Assembly (NCBI GenBank): GCA_013178375.1
Contig: JABLXQ010000014.1
Location: 62,001-126,000 of the forward strand
Length of the DNA stretch: 64,000 nt
Source: Gammaproteobacteria bacterium
GTDB taxonomy: Bacteria; Pseudomonadota; Gammaproteobacteria; Pseudomonadales; Ketobacteraceae
Direction: 5' to 3'
Shown in pieces: positions 44,803 through 53,026 of the stretch. The notes under the pieces are model-generated. The model ran no database searches. It was given only the letters and a program-made list of their open reading frames with translations, and had not been told where the DNA came from. Position 1 is the stretch's first letter. Each line of letters starts with the position of its first letter. Position numbers and translations under genes: made by a program.

Positions 44803-46959
44803 TCAGAAATCAAAGCGTGCGGCGACGCCTGTCGTAAGCGGTGCGCCCACATCCAAGGTGTCATCGCCCTGATTATTGGCAATGTACTCTTTGTCTGTCA
44901 GGTTTTTGACATAGGCGCTCAAGAGCAGGGAATCCATTACCGGATAGTCAGCATTCAGGTTCACGAGCGTATAGCTGTCGTTAGGGCGTTCTACGATCAT
45001 GCCCGGGTCATCGACGACCAGGGTAACGCTGTCATCCTGGTGGATGATGTCGCTGCTAATTCTCAAGCCGTTATTAAAGCTGTAACTGCCGCCAACAGTA
45101 ACCTTGTACTCGGGCGCAAATGGGAACTTTTGTCCGTTCAGGTCCTGGGTTTTGAGCAGATCATCATTCCAATCCACGTACTGATAATCGAATTCGCTAT
45201 ATTCAGTATCGGTGAACGATGCTGCAAGCCACAATTCCAAACCCGCCGTAGCCTGATACTCCAGTGATGCCTCAAAGCCCAAAATATTGGCGGCGGCGGC
45301 ATTTTCTACGAAACCAATGCCATTCTCATCCGCGATCTCAACCTGCTGATCTTTCCAATCCGTGTAGAAGACGTTGGCCGTGGAGCGCAGTTTTCTGTCC
45401 AGCCAGGCGCTGCGCCAGGATGCTTCATAGGTATCAGTGGTTTCAGCATCGTACGGCAAGTGCGCAGTGGATGTACTGATATCAACGCCGCCCCCGCGAT
45501 AACCCTGATACCAGACCAGGCCGATCAATTGATCACTGCCAAGCTCATGGCTAACCCCTAGCTTGGGCAGCAACTTGTCAAAGGATTGGTCATCTTCGGC
45601 GCTGGGAACAGTGGCGAAACCCAGTGGATCATCGTAATTGAATTTGATCTCGCTATTCTCTTTGTCGTAGCGCAAACCCGCGATCAATTGCCAGCTCTCG
45701 ATGAACTCCCAGTTGGTCTCGCCGAAAATGGCGGAGTTCTCGTTACGCACTTCGCCATCAACGACCAGTGCGGGATCTTCCACCCCATTCACCTTCAAAT
45801 TAAGTTGATCGAGTATATCGTTTTGATGAATGCCATAATAGACGCCCAGGAAGCCCGTTACGCTGTCACCTTCAAAACTCAGGCGAATTTCCTGGCCATC
45901 CAAATGTTGCTCATGCTTGCGATCAGCTTCCCTTGCCCGAACGACGCCCTGGTCGTAATCCAGCAAAGAGAGATATTCAAACTTGGTCGACGTCGTTAAG
46001 CTGGTCAGTGTCCAGTTGTCAGATAGTTGATAGTCCAGCTGAACGATGGCATCCGTTTGATCCGTTCTATCCCTTTCTGCCGTATTCAAGTAAATCGAAT
46101 AGTATTCTGGTTTGCCATCCATGGCGCTGACGGCATTTGTACCTTCTTCTTTATTGGTGTTCGAGACGGTGAACAGCAGATCGAGACGACTGGTCGGCTG
46201 TACGAGCACTTTGGCACGGGTGCTGGTCGATCGCAGCGGGTTTGCGTCTTCGCCGAGGGTTTCATTGCTGATATAGCCGTCCGCGGTTTGATAATCGACT
46301 GACAGCCGTGCCGCTACCTTATCCTCCGCCAACTCCCCGTTTGCCATGGCGGATACGCCCTTCTCCCCATATTTGCCGGCGTTGGCTTGCACGGCAAACG
46401 CGGGTGCATAAGTCGGATCTTTGGTTTTCATGACGATCGCGCCCGCCAACGAGTTGCGACCCATGACAGTCGATTGCGCTCCACGGAATATTTCCACTTG
46501 CTCCATATCCCACAGACTCGCCGGATTCAATGTTACCGATCGGTGGGGTTGAGCGGCACCGTCCACGAACACGGTGACCGCACCGTTCATGGTGCCAGCG
46601 CCCTGCTCGTCAAATCCCGACACAGGAACGCCACGAATTCCCCAGTTTTCGTTCCCGGATTGGCTGTACACACCCGGCGTGCGTGCGAGGACCTCCTGCA
46701 AATTCGTATCGCCGTGGACTTCCATCTCCTCGCTGGTCACAACTTCTACGCTGGTCAACGTCTTGTCTTCAGGGCGTGCGATTTTTTCGCCCGTCACTAC
46801 CACTTCGTCCAAACGGGCAGGCTCAGCATTGGCAGCAAAGGCAGGAGCAACCATCAGGGCAGACGCAGCAACAACATTGGATGCAAACGCAAAAGTCATT
46901 GTTTTAAGGGAAAACGGTGGTGTAGCAGGCACCCCAAATTTATTCGCGAAATGGATCAT
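44803..46959 (-). CDS. TonB-dependent outer-membrane siderophore receptor
   Basis: The 718-residue protein has a long signal peptide ending near APAFA|AN. A plug domain follows (LDEVVVTGEKI, NLQEVLARTPGVY, IRGVPVSGFDEQG, VEIFRGAQSTVMGRNSLAGAI), then a 22-strand barrel and a C-terminal Phe (GVAARFDF), as outer-membrane proteins require. LDEVVVTGEK could act as the TonB-box region. No N-terminal signalling extension for a cell-surface sigma cascade is seen, so control by Fur alone is likely. It is divergent from the NRPS genes over a Fur box. Confidence 0.95.
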   Translation of the reverse strand: MIHFANKFGVPATPPFSLKTMTFAFASNVVAASALMVAPAFAANAEPARLDEVVVTGEKIARPEDKTLTSVEVVTSEEMEVHGDTNLQEVLARTPGVYSQSGNENWGIRGVPVSGFDEQGAGTMNGAVTVFVDGAAQPHRSVTLNPASLWDMEQVEIFRGAQSTVMGRNSLAGAIVMKTKDPTYAPAFAVQANAGKYGEKGVSAMANGELAEDKVAARLSVDYQTADGYISNETLGEDANPLRSTSTRAKVLVQPTSRLDLLFTVSNTNKEEGTNAVSAMDGKPEYYSIYLNTAERDRTDQTDAIVQLDYQLSDNWTLTSLTTSTKFEYLSLLDYDQGVVRAREADRKHEQHLDGQEIRLSFEGDSVTGFLGVYYGIHQNDILDQLNLKVNGVEDPALVVDGEVRNENSAIFGETNWEFIESWQLIAGLRYDKENSEIKFNYDDPLGFATVPSAEDDQSFDKLLPKLGVSHELGSDQLIGLVWYQGYRGGGVDISTSTAHLPYDAETTDTYEASWRSAWLDRKLRSTANVFYTDWKDQQVEIADENGIGFVENAAAANILGFEASLEYQATAGLELWLAASFTDTEYSEFDYQYVDWNDDLLKTQDLNGQKFPFAPEYKVTVGGSYSFNNGLRISSDIIHQDDSVTLVVDDPGMIVERPNDSYTLVNLNADYPVMDSLLLSAYVKNLTDKEYIANNQGDDTLDVGAPLTTGVAARFDF

Positions 46960-47135
46960 GAAACCAGATTCCTTGTGGCAGTGAAGACTGCAATTTGATC
47001 AGGAAAAACTTGGCCGTCACGGCCAAACCAGCGGACACCGCCGCCCCAAGAGCTGACGAACACCCGACCAGCGGATCCTACCCGGCTCCTTAATACCTGT
47101 AAAGCGTAATGTAAATGATTTGCGTCAACATTTAA

Positions 47136-47166
47136 TTGCCAACTCAAATGATAACGCATATCATTT
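47136..47166 (+). promoter_or_regulatory. Fur box over the NRPS operon promoter
   Basis: TTGCCA (47136-47141), 17 bases, TATCAT (47159-47164): a promoter of the same layout as the one at 42801-42829. The perfect dyad AAATGATA-N5-TATCATTT (47146-47166) overlaps spacer and -10 and matches Fur operators. A further AAATGATT half-site lies at 47113-47120. The region also serves the divergent TonB receptor gene. Confidence 0.8.
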
Positions 47167-47239
47167 AAAAATATTAAGGGAAAAGGTTGTCTGTTCAAAA
47201 AGACAACCTAAATATTTGTTACTTAAAAGCAAATTGGTC

Positions 47240-48703
47240 ATGGATATCGACTCAAAACCTCACCCCATTTCACGCCCCGTGCCGACGGATCACACTAACG
47301 TTGTGCAGCAGTCTCACGCTCAGCGCCGGCTCTGGTTTCTGTTTCAACTGAATCCAGAACAAGCCCAGCACAATCTCCTGTTCCGGCTGAGCCTTGCGGG
47401 CCCGGCGCTGGATGCATCCAGACTTCAGGCGGCGTTTGGCGAGATTATCAAGCGCCACAGTGTGCTGCGTACCTGCTACCGTAATTCGGCGTCGGGACCG
47501 GAGCAGCTGGTGCTGACATCCGTGCCGATTGAGATCCTTGCGCAGGATCTGACGGAACTGACACCGGCTCAACAAACGCAGCGGGTCGAACAACTTCTGC
47601 ATCGCGAACTGCAAAAACCGTTCGATCTTGGCAATGGGACTGTCATGAGAGGGCTTCTGTTAAGCCTTGGCTCTGACCGGCAGGAGTTGATCTACACCGT
47701 TCACCACATTGCGTTTGACGGCCGTTCCCAAGAAATTTTCCTGGTCGAGCTGGCGCAGCTCTACGAGGCGGATAGCGCCGATGTGCTGGCACCGGTGTCG
47801 CTGCAATACGCAGATTTTGCCGCTTGGGAGCCGATGCACCAGACAGCCGAGCTGACCGAATCGACGATTGCATTTTGGCGTGACTATCTGGCGGGCATGC
47901 CTGCGCTGATCGATTTCGCTGGTCGCGCGTGTGCCGGAGGCACTGCCCGCCCCGCCCAGCACCAATTTGTCGTCCCGCCCCTGCTGACCGGCCGGCTAAA
48001 AACAGCGGCCAAAAGCCGTGGTCAAACCTCTTTCAGCACACTCGTCGCTCTGTTCAGTATGTGGGTCCATTATCTCTGTGGGCGGGACCGTTTTTTGATT
48101 GGCACCGATGTACATGGCCGCGACCTGCCTGAACTTGCCGGCATCATAGGTTTTTTTATCAATCAGCTCGTCATCAAGTGCGACTTGTCGGGAGACCCGA
48201 CCTTGGCGGAGCTGCTGCAACGTTCATACACACACACAAGCGACGCGCTTGCGCAGCGGCAATTGCCGTTTGATACCTTGGTGGCGGCCCTGGCGCCCCA
48301 GCGTGAACCCGGCCGAACCCCATTTTTTCAAGTCAAACTCAATTATCAGCGTTACCAGTTTCCTGTCACCAGACTCGGCGAGGCGCAGATTGTCCAGACG
48401 CAGATTCTGCAGGAGTTGGCGGGGTTTGATCTGGTGCTCGATTTGACTCACGGCCCTACCGGCATTGAAGCCAGCCTGGAGTACGACCGGCAACTGTTCA
48501 GCACCGAGGAAATCGAAAGGCTCGCTCCACTGTGGCTGGACTTGATAAGCCATTGCGAAACCGTGCTCGATCAACCCCTGAGCCGGTTACATCAGCAGTT
48601 GCAGCAATGGGAAAACACCCAGTTGCAACAGCAACAACAGCAGCATCACCAGCGCAATCGTGCTCGCCTGGTGGCGGCCCGAAAACGCCCGCAAAGTTCG
48701 TGA
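47240..48703 (+). CDS. Free-standing NRPS condensation-domain protein
   Basis: A 487-residue single condensation domain with no adenylation or carrier part. N-terminal QSHAQRRLWFLFQL and an intact active site, HHIAFDG (His155, His156, Asp160), are followed by FSTLVALFSMWVHYLCGRDRFLIGT, GFFINQLVIK and RQLPFDTLVAAL. The tail is a Gln/His/Arg-rich stretch. The ATG at 47240 is chosen because homology starts soon after it; the ribosome binding site is weak. Two roles fit: fatty-acyl or other N-capping of the first residue, or acting in trans for the catalytically dead domain of the next NRPS. Neither is shown. Confidence 0.88.
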   Translation: MDIDSKPHPISRPVPTDHTNVVQQSHAQRRLWFLFQLNPEQAQHNLLFRLSLAGPALDASRLQAAFGEIIKRHSVLRTCYRNSASGPEQLVLTSVPIEILAQDLTELTPAQQTQRVEQLLHRELQKPFDLGNGTVMRGLLLSLGSDRQELIYTVHHIAFDGRSQEIFLVELAQLYEADSADVLAPVSLQYADFAAWEPMHQTAELTESTIAFWRDYLAGMPALIDFAGRACAGGTARPAQHQFVVPPLLTGRLKTAAKSRGQTSFSTLVALFSMWVHYLCGRDRFLIGTDVHGRDLPELAGIIGFFINQLVIKCDLSGDPTLAELLQRSYTHTSDALAQRQLPFDTLVAALAPQREPGRTPFFQVKLNYQRYQFPVTRLGEAQIVQTQILQELAGFDLVLDLTHGPTGIEASLEYDRQLFSTEEIERLAPLWLDLISHCETVLDQPLSRLHQQLQQWENTQLQQQQQQHHQRNRARLVAARKRPQSS

Positions 48704-48733
48704 ACCCGCTTGTAATCCCTGTCAGGAGACGCC

Positions 48734-49789
48734 ATGACCACCGACGACACAACGATGAGCCGCCGCCCTGGCGTGGGTTCCATGCGCCGCAAAGCAGTAA
48801 CGGTTTCCGAGTCCTCCCTGGTGCGGGAACGACTGCTGGATGAAATCGCGGGATTGCCATGGCTGGTTGAACCGGCCGTCGCCGGGGTGGATCTGGTTGA
48901 ATGGGCGCGTCAGCATCGGGATCACCTGGAACAGAAAGTGCTGCAGCATGGCGCTGTGCTGTTGCGTAATTTCGATGTCAGCTCCCTGGCCCGCTTCAAT
49001 GAGGTCATCAGCGCCCTGTCCTCTGGCGCGCTGGAATATATGTTTCGCGCCTCGCCCCGCACACGTGTGGACGGCAATATTTATACTTCCACCGATTATC
49101 CGGCGGATCAGGTGATCTTTCCGCACAACGAGCATTCCTATTCACCGCGCTTTCCATTGAGGCTTTTTTTTTACTGCCACCAGCCTTCGGCAACGGGCGG
49201 TGAAACACCCATCGGCTTGACGCGCAGTGTAATGGCACTGATTCCGCCCGCCATCCGCGAACGCTTCCAGGTCCGCAACATTCTCTATGTGCGCAACTAC
49301 GGCGACGGTTTTGGCCTGCCCTGGCAAACCGTGTTTCAAACGGAAGATCGGGCCGAAGTAGAAACCTACTGCGCGAGTGTCGGCATCGATGTGGAATGGA
49401 AGGCGAACAATCGTTTGCGTACGCGCCAGATCGGGCCCGCGATCGTGCGCCATCCACGCACTGGCGAGGAAGTCTGGTTCAACCACGCCACATTCTTTCA
49501 TGTCAGTACTCTGCCGCCGGCTATCCGCGATTCGCTCAACAGCAATTTCGCCGCCGATGATCTGCCCACCAACACTTTTTACGGCGATGGCAGCCCCATC
49601 GAGGCCGGGGTATTGGAAGTGTTACGTGACGCTTATCTGCGCTCGCTGGTGAAGTTTTCCTGGCAACAAGGTGACGTGCTTTTCATCGATAACATGCTTG
49701 CAGTACATGGGCGCGAACCTTACAGCGGTCAACGCAAAATTCTGACCGGCATGGCTGAAGCGCTGTTTAGCAAAGACGTGCAAATCTGA
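48734..49789 (+). CDS. SyrP/TauD-type Fe(II)/2-oxoglutarate hydroxylase (second copy)
   Basis: Paralogue of the hydroxylase at 42901-43884. The 351-residue protein has the iron motif FPHNEHSYS, GGETPIGLTRSVMA, FFHVS and a distal His in AVHGREPYSGQRK. AGGAG precedes the ATG. It lies between the free condensation gene (30 bp) and the one-module NRPS (31 bp), so it is cotranscribed with its presumed partner. Relatives with this layout hydroxylate Asp or His at the beta carbon while it is tethered to the NRPS, creating a bidentate iron ligand. Confidence 0.9.
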   Translation: MTTDDTTMSRRPGVGSMRRKAVTVSESSLVRERLLDEIAGLPWLVEPAVAGVDLVEWARQHRDHLEQKVLQHGAVLLRNFDVSSLARFNEVISALSSGALEYMFRASPRTRVDGNIYTSTDYPADQVIFPHNEHSYSPRFPLRLFFYCHQPSATGGETPIGLTRSVMALIPPAIRERFQVRNILYVRNYGDGFGLPWQTVFQTEDRAEVETYCASVGIDVEWKANNRLRTRQIGPAIVRHPRTGEEVWFNHATFFHVSTLPPAIRDSLNSNFAADDLPTNTFYGDGSPIEAGVLEVLRDAYLRSLVKFSWQQGDVLFIDNMLAVHGREPYSGQRKILTGMAEALFSKDVQI

Positions 49790-49820
49790 CTGAAAAAAAT
49801 AATTACCAGGGGGTAACGCT

Positions 49821-52800
49821 ATGTCAACAGTGACCGGTTTTCGCATTTCTCCACAACAAGCGGCTTACTGGCAACAATGCCGGGATGCTGACGTTCAGCA
49901 CGGGAATACGTATCTCGCCATCGAACTCGAGCAGGCCCCAGACGAACCGCTATTACGCGAACGGCTGCGACAGCTGGTGGCGGGGGAAGAAATCCTGCGC
50001 ACACGATTGCACAGCTTGCCCGGCATGGCGCTGCCAATCCAGATGATTGACGGCACCGCCGACATTGCCCTGGAAACCCGAGACTGGCGGGATATTTCCG
50101 CGTCGGAACAGGCAGCCCGCCTACGCGAGCTGAGCGAGCAGCCCATGGGAAACGGCATTCTGCGGGTCGTGTTGGCACGCACGGCGGCGAGCCATTGGGC
50201 GTTGCTGCTCATGGCAAGCAGGATTCATCTGGATGCAACCAGCCTATGGCTGATAACCCAGGCGTTAGTAGCCGAAGAGATTGGCCAAGACCGCTTGCAA
50301 TATGCCGATTATGCGGAATGGAAGCACAGCCTCCTCGAAGATGACCCGAGCGGCCCCGGGGTGCAGTTCTGGCGGCAACTACGGGTGGAGATGAATGCCC
50401 CACTGCTGCCCGGCCTGGAGATGCCATCTGCCCAAATGGGATCCACTGAGTTCGACGCCACTGATACCGGCATCACTTGGCAGGATCTGCAACAACGGTC
50501 CGCCGCGCTGGGCGTAAAGCCTGAAGAATATCTGTTTGCGGCCTGGTGTGTGTTGCTGGGACGGCTGCGCGGACAGCGCGGAGTTTCACTCGCCTGGATC
50601 GACGCGGGCCGCGGTGAAGGATTGGAAAATGCCCTGGGGCTGTATGAGCAGGCATTGCCGGTACAGGCCAGTTTCGATTCGGCTCTGCCGCTGCAGGTTC
50701 AGTTGGAAGACCTGCTCACGCCATTGCGGTCGGCGCGGGGCTGGCAGGACTATTTTGACAGCTCGCAGTCCTGCGATTGCTACTTCGCTTATCGCAGATT
50801 ACCGGGCCTCAGCAGCGTCGGCGCCCAACTCGACCTGCGCAGCGTCAATGGTCGGTTCGGCCTGGGGCTTGACTGTATCGAGATTGCCGAAGCCGACCAA
50901 GTGCGCGGGTTGCAGTGCCGGCTCTCTTACGACAACCGCCGTTTCAGCGCCATCGCCATAGCGTGTCTGACCGAACAGTGGCGGCTGTTGTTGCAGGGAC
51001 TGCACCTATCGTCCGTCGCGGTGGGCGCCATTCCATTGCAGGGTGAACTGCAAACGGGGTTGCTGACACCGCCGGCAACGGAACCTGTCATCGAACCGGT
51101 CAGTCTGCCGGAATTGATCGCACGCCAGGTCCGCGCTAATCCCAACGCACTGGCCCTGGCGGACAACAGCGGTACCCTCAGTTATCAGGAGTTGGCGTCC
51201 CGTTCCAACCGACTGGCGCGCTGTCTGCAAGCATCTGGCCTGCAGCCCGGGGACGTGGTCGGCATACTGCTGTCACGGGGTAACCCGATGATCGTCGCGA
51301 TTCTTGCCGTGCTCAAGGCGGGCGGCGCCTATCTGCCGCTCGACCCGAGCTACCCCGCCGACCGACTCGCATTCCTGGTGCAAGACAGCGACGTTCAACA
51401 TGTGCTGAGTACTCAAGCGCACAGCGCGCTGCTGCCGCAAGGCACCCAGTGCCTGCTGCTGGAGGATGTGCCCTGGTCCGATCTGGTGGATGACGACCTG
51501 CCGCCGGTCAGCAATCTGGGGCAACCTGCTTATCTGATTTATACCTCCGGCTCCACCGGGCGGCCGAAGGCGGTGGAAATCACCCATGCCAATCTCAGTC
51601 ATTCCACTCAGGTGCGGATTGGGTACTATGATTCGCCGGTGAACGCTTATCTGTTGCTGTCGTCGTTCGCTTTCGACAGCTCGGTGGCTGGTATTTTCTG
51701 GACGCTGGCGCAAGGTGGACTGCTGGTACTGCCGGCCAGTGGCGAGGAACTGGATCTGGCGATACTGGCCAATCTGATCAAGCGCCACCGCATCAGTCAT
51801 AGCCTATCGTTGCCCTCGCTGTATGAAACACTCCTGGATTACGGCAATCGCGATACCTTTACTTCCATTACCACCTGGATCGTGGCCGGCGAGCCCTGCT
51901 CGCCCCAGGTTTTGTCCAAACACCGCGGCAAGGCTCCCAATGCGCGGCTGGTGAATGAGTATGGTCCTACCGAAGCAACGGTCTGGGCCACGGCCGATGT
52001 GCTGTACGCACCCACCGCCGCCGATGCTATGTGCCGGCCCCTGCCGCAAACCGCTTCCGACATCAGTATTGGTCGCCCCATTCCGACCCTGTCGCTCTGG
52101 TTGGTAAATGAAAGTGGCATGGTGGCCGCCATCGGCGAGCCGGGGGAAATTCAGCTGGGCGGACCCACACTGGCGCCCGGCTACTGCGGCCACCCCGAGC
52201 AGACCGCGCAGGCATTTGTATCCTCGCCTGACATTGCCGCCGGCGCACGCCGCTACAAAACCGGAGATCTGGCGCGCTGGGGCCTCGATGGCCGCTTGTG
52301 TTTTCTGGGGCGCGCCGATCACCAAGTCAAGATTCGCGGCTACCGCGTAGAGCTGGGCGAGATCGAGCGCCTGCTCGTCAGCCACAGCGAAGTGCGCGAA
52401 GCCGTGGTGATCGCCCAGGATCTGGCCAATGGCAAGCGTCTGGTCGCGTATATCACGGATCGCCATGGTTATCCGCCCGAGACGCGGGCCTTGAGCGATT
52501 ACCTCAGTTCCCACTTACCTGCGTACATGGTGCCGAGCGCTTTCGTCCACCTGAAGTCTCTGCCGCGCACACCCAATGGCAAGGTCGACCTCAAAGCGCT
52601 GCCCGATCCAGTTGAAAACGCCGATGCTGCAGCCGATTACGTGGCACCGCGCAATGAGATGGAAGCCGAACTTGCCGCCATCTGCGCCGACGTGCTGCGG
52701 CGCAAACGGGTTGGGGTACACGAGAATTTTTTTCAGATCGGAGGCGATTCCATTCTCAGCCTGCAGATCGTGGCGCGCTCCAACCAGCGTGGCATCCGTC

Positions 52801-53012
52801 TGACCGCCAAACAGGTTTTCGAAAGTGAAACGGTGGCGCGGATGGCGGTCGTCGCCACACCCATCGATCTCACCACAGCGACGGCAGCGGCCGGTGTTGA
52901 AGCTTGCCAGGCCGGCCCCCGCGATACTGCATCGAGCCTGGATTTGTCCCTGGCCGGTCTCGACGCCGATGGCTTCGAGGCCTTGTTGGCCGAACTGGAA
53001 TCGAACGATTAA
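49821..53012 (+). CDS. One-module NRPS: interface-like C* domain, A (His-type code), T
   Basis: The 1063-residue protein starts with a condensation-like domain (about residues 1-430) whose HHxxxDG site reads S133-R-I-H-L-D138-A139, so both active histidines are gone. Such dead domains, called interface domains, dock siderophore beta-hydroxylases. The adenylation domain (about 435-930) has YLIYTSGSTGRPKAVE, NEYGPTEATVW and YKTGDLARW. Its ten pocket residues read D-S-A-L-I-A-E-V-W-K, near the His code DSELTAEVCK. The carrier serine is Ser977 in IGGDSILSL. The C-terminus, DLSLAGLDADGFEALLAELE, could be a docking helix for the next NRPS. Residue assignments are by eye. Confidence 0.93.
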   Translation: MSTVTGFRISPQQAAYWQQCRDADVQHGNTYLAIELEQAPDEPLLRERLRQLVAGEEILRTRLHSLPGMALPIQMIDGTADIALETRDWRDISASEQAARLRELSEQPMGNGILRVVLARTAASHWALLLMASRIHLDATSLWLITQALVAEEIGQDRLQYADYAEWKHSLLEDDPSGPGVQFWRQLRVEMNAPLLPGLEMPSAQMGSTEFDATDTGITWQDLQQRSAALGVKPEEYLFAAWCVLLGRLRGQRGVSLAWIDAGRGEGLENALGLYEQALPVQASFDSALPLQVQLEDLLTPLRSARGWQDYFDSSQSCDCYFAYRRLPGLSSVGAQLDLRSVNGRFGLGLDCIEIAEADQVRGLQCRLSYDNRRFSAIAIACLTEQWRLLLQGLHLSSVAVGAIPLQGELQTGLLTPPATEPVIEPVSLPELIARQVRANPNALALADNSGTLSYQELASRSNRLARCLQASGLQPGDVVGILLSRGNPMIVAILAVLKAGGAYLPLDPSYPADRLAFLVQDSDVQHVLSTQAHSALLPQGTQCLLLEDVPWSDLVDDDLPPVSNLGQPAYLIYTSGSTGRPKAVEITHANLSHSTQVRIGYYDSPVNAYLLLSSFAFDSSVAGIFWTLAQGGLLVLPASGEELDLAILANLIKRHRISHSLSLPSLYETLLDYGNRDTFTSITTWIVAGEPCSPQVLSKHRGKAPNARLVNEYGPTEATVWATADVLYAPTAADAMCRPLPQTASDISIGRPIPTLSLWLVNESGMVAAIGEPGEIQLGGPTLAPGYCGHPEQTAQAFVSSPDIAAGARRYKTGDLARWGLDGRLCFLGRADHQVKIRGYRVELGEIERLLVSHSEVREAVVIAQDLANGKRLVAYITDRHGYPPETRALSDYLSSHLPAYMVPSAFVHLKSLPRTPNGKVDLKALPDPVENADAAADYVAPRNEMEAELAAICADVLRRKRVGVHENFFQIGGDSILSLQIVARSNQRGIRLTAKQVFESETVARMAVVATPIDLTTATAAAGVEACQAGPRDTASSLDLSLAGLDADGFEALLAELESND

Positions 53013-53026
53013 AGGAAGCTGTCAGA

